From Histoplasma ohiense (Eukaryota; Ascomycota; Eurotiomycetes; Onygenales; Ajellomycetaceae): DNA of 64,000 nucleotides. Positions 11,585-23,852 of the stretch are shown here, one piece after another (the first letter of the stretch is position 1; every line of letters begins with the position of its first letter). Below the pieces are notes generated by a model, which worked only from the letters and a program-made list of their open reading frames with translations, made no database searches and was not told where the DNA came from. A program made the translations under genes and the position numbers. The stretch is from the NCBI GenBank assembly GCA_017607445.1, contig JAEVHH010000004.1, forward strand, positions 4,898,001 through 4,962,000, in the 5' to 3' direction.

Positions 11585-12150
11585 TGATAGTGATAGATAG
11601 ATTCGCCGCGGTAGATAGGTTGGCAGCGATAGATTAGCAGCGATAGATTAGCAGCGATAGATTAGCAGCGATAGATTAGCAGCGATAGATTAGCAGCGAT
11701 AGATTAGCAGCGATAGATTAGCAGCGATAGATTAGCAGCGATAGATTAGCAGCGATAGATAGATTGGCAGTGATAGATAGCTTAGCAGCGAGGGATAGCT
11801 TAGCAGCGAGGGATAGCTTAGCAGCGAGGGATAGCTTAGCAGTGAGAGATAGCTTAGCAGCGAGGGATAGCTTAGCAGCGAGGGATAGCTTAGCAGTGAG
11901 GGATAGATTGGCAGCGGCGATAGATTAGCAGCGATAGATAGATTAGCAGCAGCGATAGATTAGCAGCAATAGATAGATTGGCAGTGGTAGATAAATTGGC
12001 AGCGATAGATAGGTTGGCAGCGATAGATAGGTTGGCAGCGATAGCTTAGCAGCGAGGGATAGCTTGCAGCAATAGATAGATTGGCAGCGGCGATAGCTTA
12101 GCAGCGAGGGATAGCTTAGCAGCAATAGATTGGTTGACAGCACTAGATAG
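11585..12150. repeat. CpG-retaining minisatellite array
   Basis: About nine near-perfect 14-bp units (gatagattagcagc) occupy 11627-11757. They are followed by a block of 18-bp variants (agcgagggatagcttagc, about 11780-11900) and then mixed units to about 12150. Most units contain an intact CG, in strong contrast to the surrounding sequence. Open frames over it are by-products of the repeat. Confidence 0.92.
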
Positions 12151-12457
12151 AGGCGATATCTCCACCAATCATATCATCAGATTGATATCTAAGATATGTA
12201 TTATATAATCATCAGAATGGGACCAAACCTCAGTCAAAATCATAGTCAGTCCCAGATCATGTTCTTATTTTTGATAGTCAGTCACTTTACATGAAATATC
12301 AAGATTTATTAGTCTCATTTCACTCATGTTCTAATAATTCTAGTCACTTTACACTTTCATTCTGATTCTGGTCCCACTGAAAATCACACCAAGAAATGGA
12401 CTGGGATCAAACCAAATCAAATCAAATATGAAATTCATGGTTCCATCAGTCAGTCTA

Positions 12458-12852
12458 TTTATAGTTGTCAATGACAACAATCTCTGCAGAATAAAGAACA
12501 CATCTGCAGATAAGAATAAAATCACAAATGTTATGAAATTAAATCTAAAGACTCTGATATTATAAATTCTAACTGTTAAAGTATTTGAATCTGAGACAGT
12601 TTATTGTAAAGAAATAGCTGAATCTATCATTGAACTCTTACTGCAGATTTAGAATAGAGACACTGACACATCTGAACTTTATAGAAAACTAGAGATGAGT
12701 GATACTAGTGTAGATAATCATTTGATCTGAGCAGTAGATAAAAATAATCTGCTCAGAAAAGATAATAAAGTCTACATACTGTAAAACAAAACTATAAGAC
12801 ATGAAATAATAAAAATGAACCACAATGATTCTTAAGATGACCATTTTGAATG
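12458..12852 (+). pseudogene. Family 2 pol fragment L, part 1 (RNase H to integrase junction)
   Basis: This is the reverse complement of about 31735-32115 of element N, so family 2 on the plus strand. It covers the region between RNase H and the integrase zinc domain. It is interrupted at 12853 by element M and continues at 20854. Left of 12458 is the DNA element, so the 5' part of this copy is missing. Confidence 0.8.
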
Positions 12853-13000
12853 TGTGTGGTAATTTCGGCTTATTATTCTTCCATGGTGTACACCACCCTC
12901 TATTATCAAGGATGGCATACACTACCACACTAGTTAATTCATATAAGAAGAGCTGCAAAGCTTAGAAGCTTTGAACAGCTCAAGCAATCTTTGAACTACA
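12853..13000 (+). repeat. 5' LTR of element M (148 bp)
   Basis: It starts TGTGGTAATTTCGG and ends AACTACA. It includes a conserved gtgtacaccaccc block and a short inverted repeat (gcaaagcttagaagctttg). The outer end keeps CG at 12864-12865, where the 3' LTR has CA. Confidence 0.93.
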
Positions 13001-13225
13001 TCTGATAGCATATCTAAATCAAAAAAAGCATATGCTTCTGAGGACATGATAATTCTGCCTACAATATGAGTTGTAGTTATCATGTCAGTGTGATCATCTC
13101 TACACTCTAGAGCTCAATCATATGAATGAGCAGTGAAGTCAGAACACTTTCAATTGCAAAATTGATAGCAGACAACTCACTGCCATACATGAGATGAGTC
13201 AAGAATGTAGAAAGATGATGTAGAG

Positions 13226-14660
13226 ATGAACAATGATTCAAAGAATCACTCTACTCACAAGCTTAAGAAGAAGTCAGTTAGTTGTACAATCAAGAAAATA
13301 TCAACAAAAAATCAACTACAAATAATATTCTTAAAATATAGAGAAAAGCATATAATCAACAATAATCATCATGAATATCTTCAATCAACACTCATCTTTT
13401 GTATTCAAACTGAATGAAATGTAAATGATTTCTGAAGATCTATAAGAAGCAGTATGTAGAGTGACAGCTCTCACATCTGAGAATGACAAGCTTCTCATCC
13501 ACAACATTTTGTTGAAAGAGATATTGACAATGCATAATCTTTATCAAACAGAGCTCAAAATGCAGAAGAAATGTCAGTGTGTGAAAGCTGCTCAGCAACA
13601 AACAGCAAATGCTGTGAGCTTTGCAGATAGTTTTACAAATATCAGAAACAAACAAAACATTCAGATGACTGATCTGTGCTGAGAATTGAAGTATGTATAT
13701 CTTGAGATCAAACATTCAGCAACACTCAAGATCTCATTATATAGCTTAATCAACTCTTCAAACATCAACATCTCATCTAACAACTCTGATTCAGCATACA
13801 CAGCACAAACAGTGTTCTCTGAGAATACATCAATTATCATGAAATATATCAAACCAGATGATCTATCTAACTCATCACACTTTGATAATGAGTGTAAGAA
13901 CAACACCACTCTCAACTGGTTGAATCAGATGTATTCACACTATCACATAAAGTGTGAGCTCACAAAATAGCAACTCACTGAATTACAGCAGATCTTGCAC
14001 ACAGCATCTATTCTCAAGAGAAAAGCTAGATCTCTTTGAATAACAGCTGAGAAGTTGAACACAGAAATGTCTGACAAGTATAAGTTATCACAGAAGTGAG
14101 ATGATTTCACAAGATGAATTCTGCATAACTTCAAGAAACTAGACATCAAAGACAAACATTATAAACACTTCATAGAATGCAAGCAAGAAGAAGATCTTGC
14201 ATTGTACTACATTCATTTCAGCTTATATTATCTTGCAATGAATCAAGAGCTTCTGACATTTTTCTGTCTATAAATCTTCATACACAGCTTAGATACTGAT
14301 CTATATATCAAGTGAAAGTGTCTTAACCCACAGTCACAGATGATGAAGGAAACATATGAAATACTACTCTCAAGAGAATAAATAAGCAAGCTGTGAAAGC
14401 AAGCAGTGAAGACACAGATGAATGCAAGAAGATCTACATCTACATTCATCACTTCATTATCAAGACACTCAGATGTAATGAATATTGATCTCAATACTAT
14501 TGTGAGAGCCTCAAACCTCTTCAAGAAGAATTCATCAGAGTGGATAGTCTGATGTCATGAACACAGAACATGCTTTCACTGCAGCTGACAGAATCATAAC
14601 ACAAGAAATTACTGTAATCATCTTCAAAAGAAGAAGTCAAAAAACTAGAGAGATCAGCAG
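13226..14660 (+). pseudogene. Element M gag
   Basis: A capsid-like coding relic lies mostly in one frame from 13461 (a Met near the helical, Gln/Lys-rich segment). The earlier Met at 13226 is in another frame, so the true start is uncertain. A retrotransposon-gag-like helical region occupies about 13900-14260. A zinc knuckle at 14571-14612 reads C-x2-C-x4-H-x4-Y. The last Cys has become Tyr (TGC to TAC), a change expected from G-to-A mutation. An in-frame TGA lies inside the knuckle. The product would bind and package element RNA, but it is dead here. Confidence 0.75.
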
Positions 14661-14679
14661 AATCAGAGATACTTACTGA

Positions 14680-17600
14680 TCAACTACTAAAGATCTTCAA
14701 AGTAGATGAGTTGTCTGTGTTAGATGATTCTCTGAATTCTATAAGAACTAAATAGAAGAGAGATGAAAGAGTGAATGTAGAAGAGAAAACAGATGAACAT
14801 CTGAACACTGTAGAACTGAATACACTGATATATAGAGAATATCTGAGACAGAAAAGAAAAGTGACAGCAAAGATGTTATTGAATACAGACACTTCAATGA
14901 AGTACATTGATGATCATATACTAAAATGATTGTCTAGTGTACAACAGATGAAGAAATTTAAACAAGTAAAGCTTTCAAATAATCATTATCTTATCTTATC
15001 TATAAGAGTAAAGATGTTCTTGCACTTCAAGAGATGATCTTACTGCATCTGAGCATACATGCTTTCAGATGTAGAATACAACCTGATCTTGGGGCTTGAT
15101 TGATTTCAGAAGTATAATTCTCAAATCCATTGATGTACATATCACATACAGTTGACAGATTGTAAGAATCAAATTCATACAATCTTATCCATGAATATGA
15201 GATGCAGATTCCACATGTCAGAGATGAAAGATTTGAATCTCATCATTCAACATCAAGCAAAACAAGTGCTGTGTAAATCTTTGATTCAGAGCATTCTATA
15301 TATCATAAAAGAATCTGAGACAAAAGAACTGCTGTCTGTGAAAGATTTGAAAAACAAAATATATATGAAGACACTGTTTGAAAAGTATAAGAAGGTCTTT
15401 CAAATGGATCTTCTGTCTTCTCTGTCATTCAAAAGAGAATTCATTCACAAGATTGATACAGAGGATGTGAAGTCAATAAATTGCAATGCATATCTTCTAT
15501 CACAAACACATCTCAAGAAATTACAGCAGCAGATAGAGAAGTTGTTGAAGAGAGATCTCATACAATCATTCTTCAGCACATGAGACTTCTCAGTTCTATT
15601 TGCTAAGAAGTCAAATGAAGAATAATGTATGTGCATCAATTATCAGATACTCAATAAGCTCATCATAAAGAATGGATATCTGCTACTGTGAATTCAACAA
15701 CAACTAGATACAGTAGAAAATGTCTGATACTTGACAAAGATTGATCTACTCACAGAATACTGACAGATTCATGTAGACAAACTATCAGTGTTCAAAACAG
15801 CATTTAACACACAATGAGAAAAGTTTGAATTTCTTACAATGTCTATAAAGCTTACAAACACCTCTGCAATCTTTCAGACAATAATGAATATAATTCTTGC
15901 AAAACAGAACAGCTGATCATATCTCATATATCTTGACAATATCTTAATCTTTTCAAACTTGTACAAAGAGTATCTACAACATGTTGACCAGATGCTTACA
16001 ACTCTGACAGAGCACAAGCTCTACATCAAATCATCAAAATATATATTTGATACAAAGAAATTGAAGTTCATGGAACATTTTGTGAAAGAGAGCTGCATAC
16101 ACTCAATCCTCAAAAAACTAGAAGTTATCACACAATGATCAAGGTCTAGAAACATACACCACATACATTAATTTTTAGAACTGGCATTCTATTACAGAAG
16201 ATTTGTAAAGGATTTCATATAAATCACTGCTTCATTGTCAGATTTTCTTAAAGAGACAGACACTGAGCTTTGTAAAAAGAAATTTCATTCAATCATCTGA
16301 AACATCTTCTGCAAAGAGATCTTTCTTGAGCTTAGAGAATATATGACAACATCTTCAGTGCTTGTTCAACTGAATTGTACAAAGCTCTTTACAATTGAAA
16401 CTGATGCATCAGAATGAGTCATTGAATGCTTCCTCTTGCAAGTGAGAAAGGATGATAAATTACATTCAGTAGTATATGATGACTGAAAGCTGTCAGATGC
16501 AGAGCTTAACTATTCTGTGTATGAGAAGAAACTTCTAGCAATCAAACATACACTAGATCTATGGAATTGATATATCAACAATGAGCATATGACAACAGTG
16601 ATCATCAATCACAAAAGTCTCATTTATTTGCAAATGACAATCAAACCCTTCAAGCAGCTAGCACAATGGATATCAGAGTTTCAGATATACAACCTTCAAA
16701 TCAAATACAGAAAGAGAACAGACACTATCATATCAGATGTCATAAGTCATAGATCTGACTTCATGAAAGAAGATTCAGCAAACACAACACAGAGAGAATT
16801 CACACTAACAACACTGAGAGATTGTGATGAGACAGAGTGATTGAAAGCCATGATCATCTGCTTGAAGAATGAGAGTGTATCAGCTGATAAACATCTGACA
16901 AAAATAATAGAAGAGATGCTTTCAAAATTCAAGTTTGTAAAGTTAAAGAAGAATATTGTGCTTTACTATAATCTCAGTTACACAGAGACACTGTATCTTG
17001 AGCCTCAGTTTCAATGAAATCTGATAAATTGTATGCACAAGAAGTTCAGCCACTTGAAGAGCTCAGAACTTATGAGTGTTCTGAAAGATTGAGTATACTG
17101 ATCAAGTATAGAAGAAGATATTCAAGCATACACACAGAAATGCCTGAACTGCCAAGTCTCAAAGAGCACAAGACAAGAATTGAAGCATGAGAGAGCACAA
17201 CATCAGATGAAAGATATGATTAAATCATTTGAACATTGAAGAATAGATCTCATAGAGATATTGTCATGAATATCAAATGAGAATCACTGAATAATAACAG
17301 CAATCAATTACATCACAGAGTGATCAATTGTGTGAGTGGTGTCAGAGACAATGAAAAAGATCATTGCTAAATTTCTATACAATGATATCTACATTAATTA
17401 TGATATGCTCTGTGAGATATTGACAGATAACAGTGCAAATCTTATAGAAGAAGTTATGAGACACTTCATCAAGCAGTTGCAGACAAAGCATCACACAACA
17501 ACACTCTATCACTCTTGTATAAATGAAAAAGTCAAACACTTAAACAGAATACTAGACAGCATGCTGATGAAATATCTAGTGGAGAAGTCCACAAGATTAT

Positions 17601-18600
17601 GAAATGAATATCTGAAACAGACATTATTCACAACACAAGTTTGTCAGTATGCAGTCTCAAAGCACTTGTCATTCTCCCTGCTCTATGAGATGCATCCATG
17701 TATTCCAGAGAATACACAGAAGCAGATAGAGAAGAAGATAGTGATTGCAGATATGAAATCAAGAGTGAGAGAAGTTAGTCACACTCAAGCAAAAGCAAAT
17801 GAATTACTGCTCAATCACATCATACAATTGAAAAGAATACAAGACTCATTAGTGAAAAAAACAAATCTTGCTGTGAGCATTTGAGTTCTTGTACAAAATG
17901 AAGAATCTGAGAAGTTTCAATCAAGATGATTTGAGCTGTACAAAATCCTCAAATCACACCCTCTTGAAATATACACTTTGAAAGAATCAGAGGGATGAAT
18001 TCTACACAATCTTATAAATGACTCTCATCTTGTAGAGATGAAAACAGAGGATCTCAATGAGCTGTGGTCATCTGCAGCACTATCATCAGTGTTGAAGAAA
18101 AGAGAGCTTATGATAGAAAAGCTCAGAGAAGTTAGAGAAATCATTGATACTTATGAATCAGATGATATCACTTACTCAGATCTCTCAACAATAATCAAAA
18201 AAGAATGAAAGGAAATGAAAAAGATGAGCATACAGCATACTTCAATAAGTGATGAGACTGTTGCCAGCTGTACAATATTGCAATGTAGACAGCAGGCACA
18301 ACACAGTCAGAGATGAACTCAAGACAGTCAATCAGCACATGAATTGAATTACAAGAAACAAAGAGATTCAGAAGAGAATTTGACTGTCTACACTAACTCA
18401 ATTACAGAGATCTCAGAGAATGAACTGTCAGAAATGTCAGCAGACATATTGAATCAAGCTATTTCAGCATCTGAGAACACTCAGAGATCAGATGAGATTA
18501 GTTTCAACAGATCATTCACTGTAATTGTCTGAGCTTGTGAAGAGAAACAGTATAATACACAGAGACAGAAGACTTTTATTGAAAAACATGAGATCTGCCA
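14680..18600 (+). pseudogene. Element M pol: protease, RT, RNase H, integrase
   Basis: Pol lies in the frame -1 to gag. The protease active-site region is NTDTS at about 14882-14896, and its C-terminal signature VEYNLILGLDWF is near 15070. RT starts at about 15450, with the catalytic YLDN (from YLDD) at 15929-15940. RNase H ends with the NHKSLIYL block and the DVISHRSD block at 16601-16760. The integrase zinc finger has CLNC near 17140. The core includes ILTDNSANL near 17420 and NEKVKHLNR at 17520. The C-terminal GPY/F-like module (RWFELYKILKSHPLE) lies at 17925-17970, ending near LINDSHLVEM at 18040. I see no chromodomain. Stops are mostly TGA and TAG. Confidence 0.85.
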
Positions 18601-20640
18601 CATCTAGTCATCAAATATAGAATCAGTAAAAGATCATATAAGATTAATGACTAGAAAAGAAAGGAAAAAGAGGAAATCAGAAAAAAGATCTATTCACACA
18701 CAGCTCTAATGATCACTGCAAGAGCTTCACTCAACTTCTAAAAATACATGAACATCACAAAAACAAAAGAAAAGATGTACATCAATGAAAACACTCAAAT
18801 CAACAATTCTCAGAAACATTCATACACAACAAAAGAGAAACTAAAACTCAGTCTGCATCAAGAACTTCAGAATCTCAAGACATATATATAGAAGTGCAGT
18901 GCATACCTTCATTTCACACAGAGTCTGACACATCAATTTGATATCTTCAATGAGAAGATTCACAGAGAGGCCAACAAAACAATGAGCATGTGTACACAGA
19001 GAAAAATCAATCAGAAGAGAGGAGAATGAGAAAGAAATGAGCAGAGCAGTTGAGCAGACATCTGAGCTTCTACAAAAATGAGTGACAGATGCTCATTCAA
19101 TGAAAGTTGAAGAAAGAGAAGAAAGAGAAGAAGTGGAATTGAAAGCAGAGAAGAATGAATGAGTTACAAAAGAATCTGAAAAAGAAGCAGAGATAGATAT
19201 ATACAGAGTGACATCAGAAATAACTGTAGAACATTAACAGCCATCACAATGAGAAGAAAGAAATGTACACTTACTGAAGAAACAGAAACTTCTCTTGAAG
19301 CTTCAGAGACAGTTGCAGCAGAGACAAGAACAGTCAATAGAATGATTATATATAGAAAATAGAATACAAAATTGAAATGACTCTTTGTCTCTCACATAAT
19401 CAGCACAAGAAACAGATGTATACTCACTGCAGATATAAAAAAATACTATATTGCTGTTCAGACTATCTTGAACATATATCTCCTTTCTACAAATGATCAA
19501 GTCAGAAGTCATTCATTAATAAAGAGGATGAAGACACTTATCTGATAAGCTGAAAGTATGCAAAGACAGAGGAATGATACAGAAGTTGATATAAGTGAAT
19601 ATAATATGAGAGTCTTCATCTGTCATAATCTCAATGATGCAGAGACTCTGTACAATTTTGTCTATGAAAGTTAAGATAAAAATTATAGAAAAGAGACAAG
19701 GAGGGGTATAATATACACTCAGCACAATTGATATGAATGACAGCAGAATTCAAAGAGTGCATAAGATTGCTAAAAGTCTTGTACTTGCTTCAAGCAAAAG
19801 ACACAATAGATGAATAACTGATGAATCAGATTGTGTTGTACAGTACTTGCATGTGAAATCATGTTTTGACAGAGACAGTGAGAGTGGAAGAGGAGTGTGG
19901 AGAATAGAGAAGAGAACTATGAAAGATGTGCAGAGTCTCTTGAAAATCAGATGAGAGAGAGAAATCAGCATGAAAGAAAAGAGAGAAATTGATGAGAATG
20001 AGAGAGGAAGAATCAGTGAAAGCAGAGAAGACAGCAGCAGAGAATAACACAGAGATATCTGTCATCTCAGTATCTTCACAAACACTATCATCACTGTCTA
20101 TACTCTCATCAACTACTTCACTGATGTTGTCATCATCACACTCTGCCCCCACAACATCAGCAGAGGCAATCTCCTCAACAGAAGCAAGATCACACACAGA
20201 AGAGACATCAGAAGAGAAGATGAGACAATCATAAACAAGACATACACTCTGACAACAAGAGATAGAAGCTAACAACAGTTAGCAATCACAAAAGTCATCA
20301 ATTCACAGCCAGATTAGCTTTCAACAAGATTTGATCAACAAGAACTTACTAATAGATCACACAACACAATCAGAACAGCAGAAGACACAGCAATCAGAGA
20401 TTATATTACAGAATAGAAAAGAGCTAGACATTCAATAGAAGAGGATAGATGTATAGAACAATTGAAGCAAAGCAGAGAAGGTTAAATGAAAGAGATACAA
20501 AAGAACAAATGAAAGAGAAAGATTGTGAATGTGATGTTGTTAGTGATGAGCTGTTGTTAGTGATAAGCTGGTGTTGTTGTGATAGAGACTCTTGTGCACA
20601 TGAAGTGAGCACCTTATCTATTGTGGAATAGCACATTGCA
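18184..20640 (+). pseudogene. Element M post-integrase coding relic (charged, coiled-coil-like)
   Basis: About 2.4 kb lie between the integrase C-terminus and the 3' LTR, more than a Ty3 element needs. On the plus strand, in the same frame as pol, 19037-19440 reads as a Glu/Lys/Gln-rich, heptad-like segment (ELLQKW, KVEEREER, LLKLQRQLQQRQEQS). It is followed in a shifted frame near 19440 by a Cys-Cys/His segment (YCCSDYLEHISPF). At 19989-20234 there is an open Ser/Thr/Glu-rich segment. An antisense acidic Ser/Asp-rich frame (19859-20275) overlaps it and is probably the shadow. I do not recognise the product. It could be an accessory or second gag-like protein. Confidence 0.5.
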
Positions 20641-20692
20641 AAAGCAGGCGCGCACAGCATAACACTATTTCCATCACAAGGGCATAGACAGA

Positions 20693-20707
20693 TTTGGTAG
20701 GGGAGAA
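20693..20707 (+). promoter_or_regulatory. Polypurine tract of element M
   Basis: The purine-rich run ggtaggggagaa lies directly before the 3' LTR. This is the expected place for plus-strand DNA priming in reverse transcription. Confidence 0.75.
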
Positions 20708-20853
20708 TGTGGTAATTTCAGTTTATTATTCTTTCATGGTGTACACCACCCCCTATTATCAAGGATGGCATACACTACCACACTAGTTAATTCGTATAAG
20801 AAGAGCTGCAAAGCTTAGAAGCTTTGAACAGCTCAAGCAACTTTTGAACTACA
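20708..20853 (+). repeat. 3' LTR of element M (146 bp)
   Basis: It matches 12853-13000 throughout with a few transitions. CG is retained at the outer end (aattcgtataag) where the 5' LTR has ca. At its own inner start it has CA where the 5' LTR has CG. Confidence 0.93.
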
Positions 20854-21850
20854 TATGACAAAATCATCAAAGCAATCAAACACAAATATTTGTGACATGA
20901 TATGAGTAATGAGATTGCAGAATATGTGAGAACTTATGATGTTTGTCAATGCATCAAGATACCACAGCACAAGCTGTACAGATTGCTACAACCACATTCA
21001 ATATCAGATAAAAAATGACATACAATTAGTATAGACTTTATTGAAGATCTGTCAGATAATAAAAAGAGAAGTCAAATCTATAATACTATTGTCATATTTA
21101 TTGATTTATTCATCAAATAAATTATAATTGTGTCCACATCTTCAGAGCTAGATGCAGAAGAACTTGCAGATATTATTGTATGAAAAGTTGTGAAGAACTT
21201 TGATCTATCTACAAACATTATTAACAACTGAAATTCATTAATAAATAGCAAGTTTTGATTGACATTATGTTATCTGCTCCATGTTCAACAAAAATTATCG
21301 ACAGCTTTCCATCCACAAATCAACAGCTAGACAGAATGATTGCATCAGATGATTGAACATTATCTTCACATATATTACAGCTATCAACAAGATAATTGGA
21401 TAGAATGAATTTCTCTGACATAATGAGCATATAACAACATCTTTCACATATCAATAAAAATGACATCATCTGAAGTGATGATCAGCCAATCAACTGAACT
21501 TTGTATAGACATGAAACCCCCAAGCACAGATGCATCAAAATCAGTAATGAAATAAATGAAATAGATGAAGTAAGCAGAGAACAAGATTCAAGAATATCTG
21601 AAAGCTGTCAAAGCAGCTGAGAAAAAGTATTATAATCAGCATCATATATCAAAAAGCTTTAAGATAGAGAACTGAGTAATGCTGTGTGCAAAAAATATAT
21701 CCATCTTGCAACTCTCATTCAAACTAGACCATTGATTTTTGAGTCTCATTCAAATAATTGATATCCACAGTACACAGATGTACAAACTGAAACTCACATC
21801 ATAATATAAAGAAATTCATCTCATATTTCATATTTCCCTTCTCAAATTGT
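20854..21850 (+). pseudogene. Family 2 pol fragment L, part 2 (integrase)
   Basis: This resumes family 2 pol after element M. Plus-strand reading gives an integrase zinc finger tail (YDVCQCIKIPQHK), a core region (ISIDFIEDLSD, IVIFIDLFIK), the LSTAFHPQINSxTE block near 21300, and the C-terminal region with KAAEKKYYN and KLDHxF...LIQIID. Stops are frequent. It is the reverse complement of about 30726-31735 of element N. Similarity ends at about 21850, where copy E begins, so the 3' end of this family 2 copy is missing. Confidence 0.82.
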
Positions 21851-23850
21851 ATATCTTGTTCTCAGTGAGACAGAGCATTCACAAAAGTGTTCTCTACTTC
21901 AGATTGATAACAAATTGTGAACAAAAAACAGCTAAGAAACAATGATCAACACATATACCTCTCAGTGAGCTTATAAATGATTGTGAAGTATTTTAAGTTT
22001 TTATGATCAGTAACAATCTCAAACTTCTCAACACTCATAAGTTCAGACTCTTATTCTTCAAAACATTATATGATTGCTAGAAGCTTCTTGTTGTAGATCT
22101 TGTAGTTGCATTCAGCAGATGATATTTTTTTCAAGATAAAGATACAGAGTTGTAGAACATCTTCATTATCATATTGCATTAATACTTCATCTACTATATA
22201 ACTCAAGACATTTGTTTCAAGAATCATATGCTTATCTGAATTGAATGATTGCAGCATCAGAGTGCTTGTGAATATATACTTCAGCTTTTTGAATGCTGTG
22301 TTCACTTTGTCAGTTTATTGAAATACAACATCTTTTCAGATCAGATCTATCAGTGATTGTATGATATTGAAGAAGTCTTTGATAAATCTTCAGTAGAAGT
22401 TGATGAATTCTAGAAAGCTTCTAGTCTCTTTTACTGAGACTGATATCTCTCAGTTGAGAATTGCTTCCATCTTTTTAGAATTCATGCATACATCTTTTTC
22501 AGCTTCAATGATGAATTCTAGATAGATTATAGACTTGATCTCAAAGTCACATTTGTCAATGTTCATTTGCAGTTCAGCTTTTCATAGACAGTCAAGCATT
22601 TGTTGTACATACTTGCAGTGCTCAGTGAGCAATTCATCAGTGAAGATCAGAATATCATTCATATACACTGAGATGATTTTATTGAGCAGATCTTATAGAG
22701 CTCAGTTAATGTATTTCTGAAATATACTCAGAGTATTTGTTAATTCAAAGAGGATCACTGTTCATTTGTATAATTTGTAATGTGTATGAAAAGCAGTTAG
22801 CCATTTGTTATCTTCATTAATCCTTATCTTATAGAAGGCTGCAGAGATGTCAAGCTTTGTAAATCATTTTGCTTTTTCTATTCATTCAAGTATTTCATTG
22901 ATGAGTGAAAGAGAGTATCAGTTCTTCTGTGTAATCTTGTTGAGTTCTCAATAGTCAATACAGAATCATAAGCCTTCTTCTGATTTCTTTGCAAACAGTA
23001 TAGATGCTGTAGTGGGTGAGTTGCTAACACAAATGAAGTTTTTATTCAGTAATTCATTGAATATTTTTTGTAGAATGAGAAGCTTATTGTATGATATGCT
23101 GTAGAGAGAATCTCAGAGCAGTTGCAGATTCTTATCATCTTTCTTAATAAGCTCAATTATATAATCTATATCAGATTCTCAGTGAGAGAGAAGCTTTTCA
23201 GCTTCTTTCTCATTGAACACATCTGTGAAGTCTTCATACAATTCAGATAATTCTTTGCATAGTTTCTTGAGATTTTTGAGTTCTAACTTTTCTAATACTT
23301 TTTTGATATTCATTATACTAGCAGTGAACACTTGGACATTCTTCTTCTCATATGTTTGATGAATTAGTAGTTTGTACACTTTCACTGATATCTGAGTGAG
23401 ATCAGCAGTTCTATCAACATTCTTCTTATAAACACAGTCATCTTCTGAGAAAATAAGACAGCAGTTGCATGCATTTAACAAGATTTCAAATTCTGTGAGC
23501 TATAATAGACTGAGCATTAGATTGTACTCAAGATTTTGTATTTTATATACATATACATTTTTTTTCTCATATTCCTCTATATTGATGTTAAATCTTATCA
23601 TGTTGTAGAAGGCTGATTCTCTGAGGTCATCAAATTCACTGAGTTTATATGATTTGAAAAAGAGAATACACTGAAGCTTATACTTCTCAATCAGCTGAAT
23701 GTCTATAAGAGTGTAATGAAGAAAACCACTGTCTATCATTGCTTGTACATTGACTAGGCTATTTACAATGACAGAGATTATGATTATGTCTGTTTGTATT
23801 TTCTGCTCAAATCTTCAGCTAGCTTTCTGCTTCTTGAGTTCTTGTCTATG
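21851..23850 (-). pseudogene. Copy E pol (protease to RNase H)
   Basis: The protease box MIDSG starts at 23739, and its C-terminal block EYNLMLSL is near 23505. The RT region spans 23480-22350, including the EL...YEDFTDVFNEKEAEKL linker. RNase H carries the LETNVLSYIVDEVL block near 22220 and the CNYKIYNKKLLAI block near 22080. Sister copies show that the stop codons replace Trp, Arg and Gln codons. The fragment ends without integrase. Confidence 0.83.
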
Positions 23851-23852
23851 TT

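Larger units (their letters stand above)
11263..12457. mobile_element. Non-autonomous DNA-transposon-like element with hairpin and minisatellite (copy 1)
   Basis: It begins tagactggctgtgtgaccat and ends with an imperfect inverted copy (cagtcta at 12451-12457), giving terminal inverted repeats of about 25 bp. Subterminal regions are full of repeated gtccca/tgggac motifs. A perfect 22-bp-arm hairpin sits near the left end. A CpG-rich minisatellite fills the centre. No transposase frame was seen. A second copy of the left part occurs at 45985-46131 plus 58364-58585. The many subterminal repeats and TAGA-type end suggest a hAT-related non-autonomous element, but no 8-bp target duplication is visible, so the superfamily is inferred. 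Confidence 0.6.
12853..20853 (+). mobile_element. Family 3 Ty3-type LTR retrotransposon M, complete, 8.0 kb, short LTRs
   Basis: Two LTRs of 148 and 146 bp bound an 8001-bp plus-strand element. Order: LTR, gag with a CCHC knuckle, pol with protease, RT, RNase H and integrase, then about 2.1 kb beyond the integrase with extra coding relics, a purine tract and the 3' LTR. It is inserted in family 2 fragment L, whose two parts join across it. A clean target duplication is not visible: left flank ttttgaatg, right flank tatgac, target in N gaacatgac. That fits a 4-5 bp duplication blurred by transitions or a small deletion. Confidence 0.92.

Noticed and set aside
11943..12143. Leu/Ser/Tyr-rich open frame on the minus strand
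   Set aside because: It results from the minisatellite unit having no stop in that frame; not a gene.
11585..12150. Possible CRISPR array
   Set aside because: Units are 14-18 bp and directly tandem, without unique spacers, in eukaryotic DNA.
13440..14907. Several 70-94 codon minus-strand open frames in element M
   Set aside because: They are antisense shadows of gag, which has the zinc knuckle and the element's orientation.
19859..20275. 138-codon acidic frame on the minus strand of element M
   Set aside because: It overlaps a plus-strand Ser/Thr-rich frame in a plus-strand element. Openness on both strands is expected from the composition. I keep it only as a possible alternative reading.
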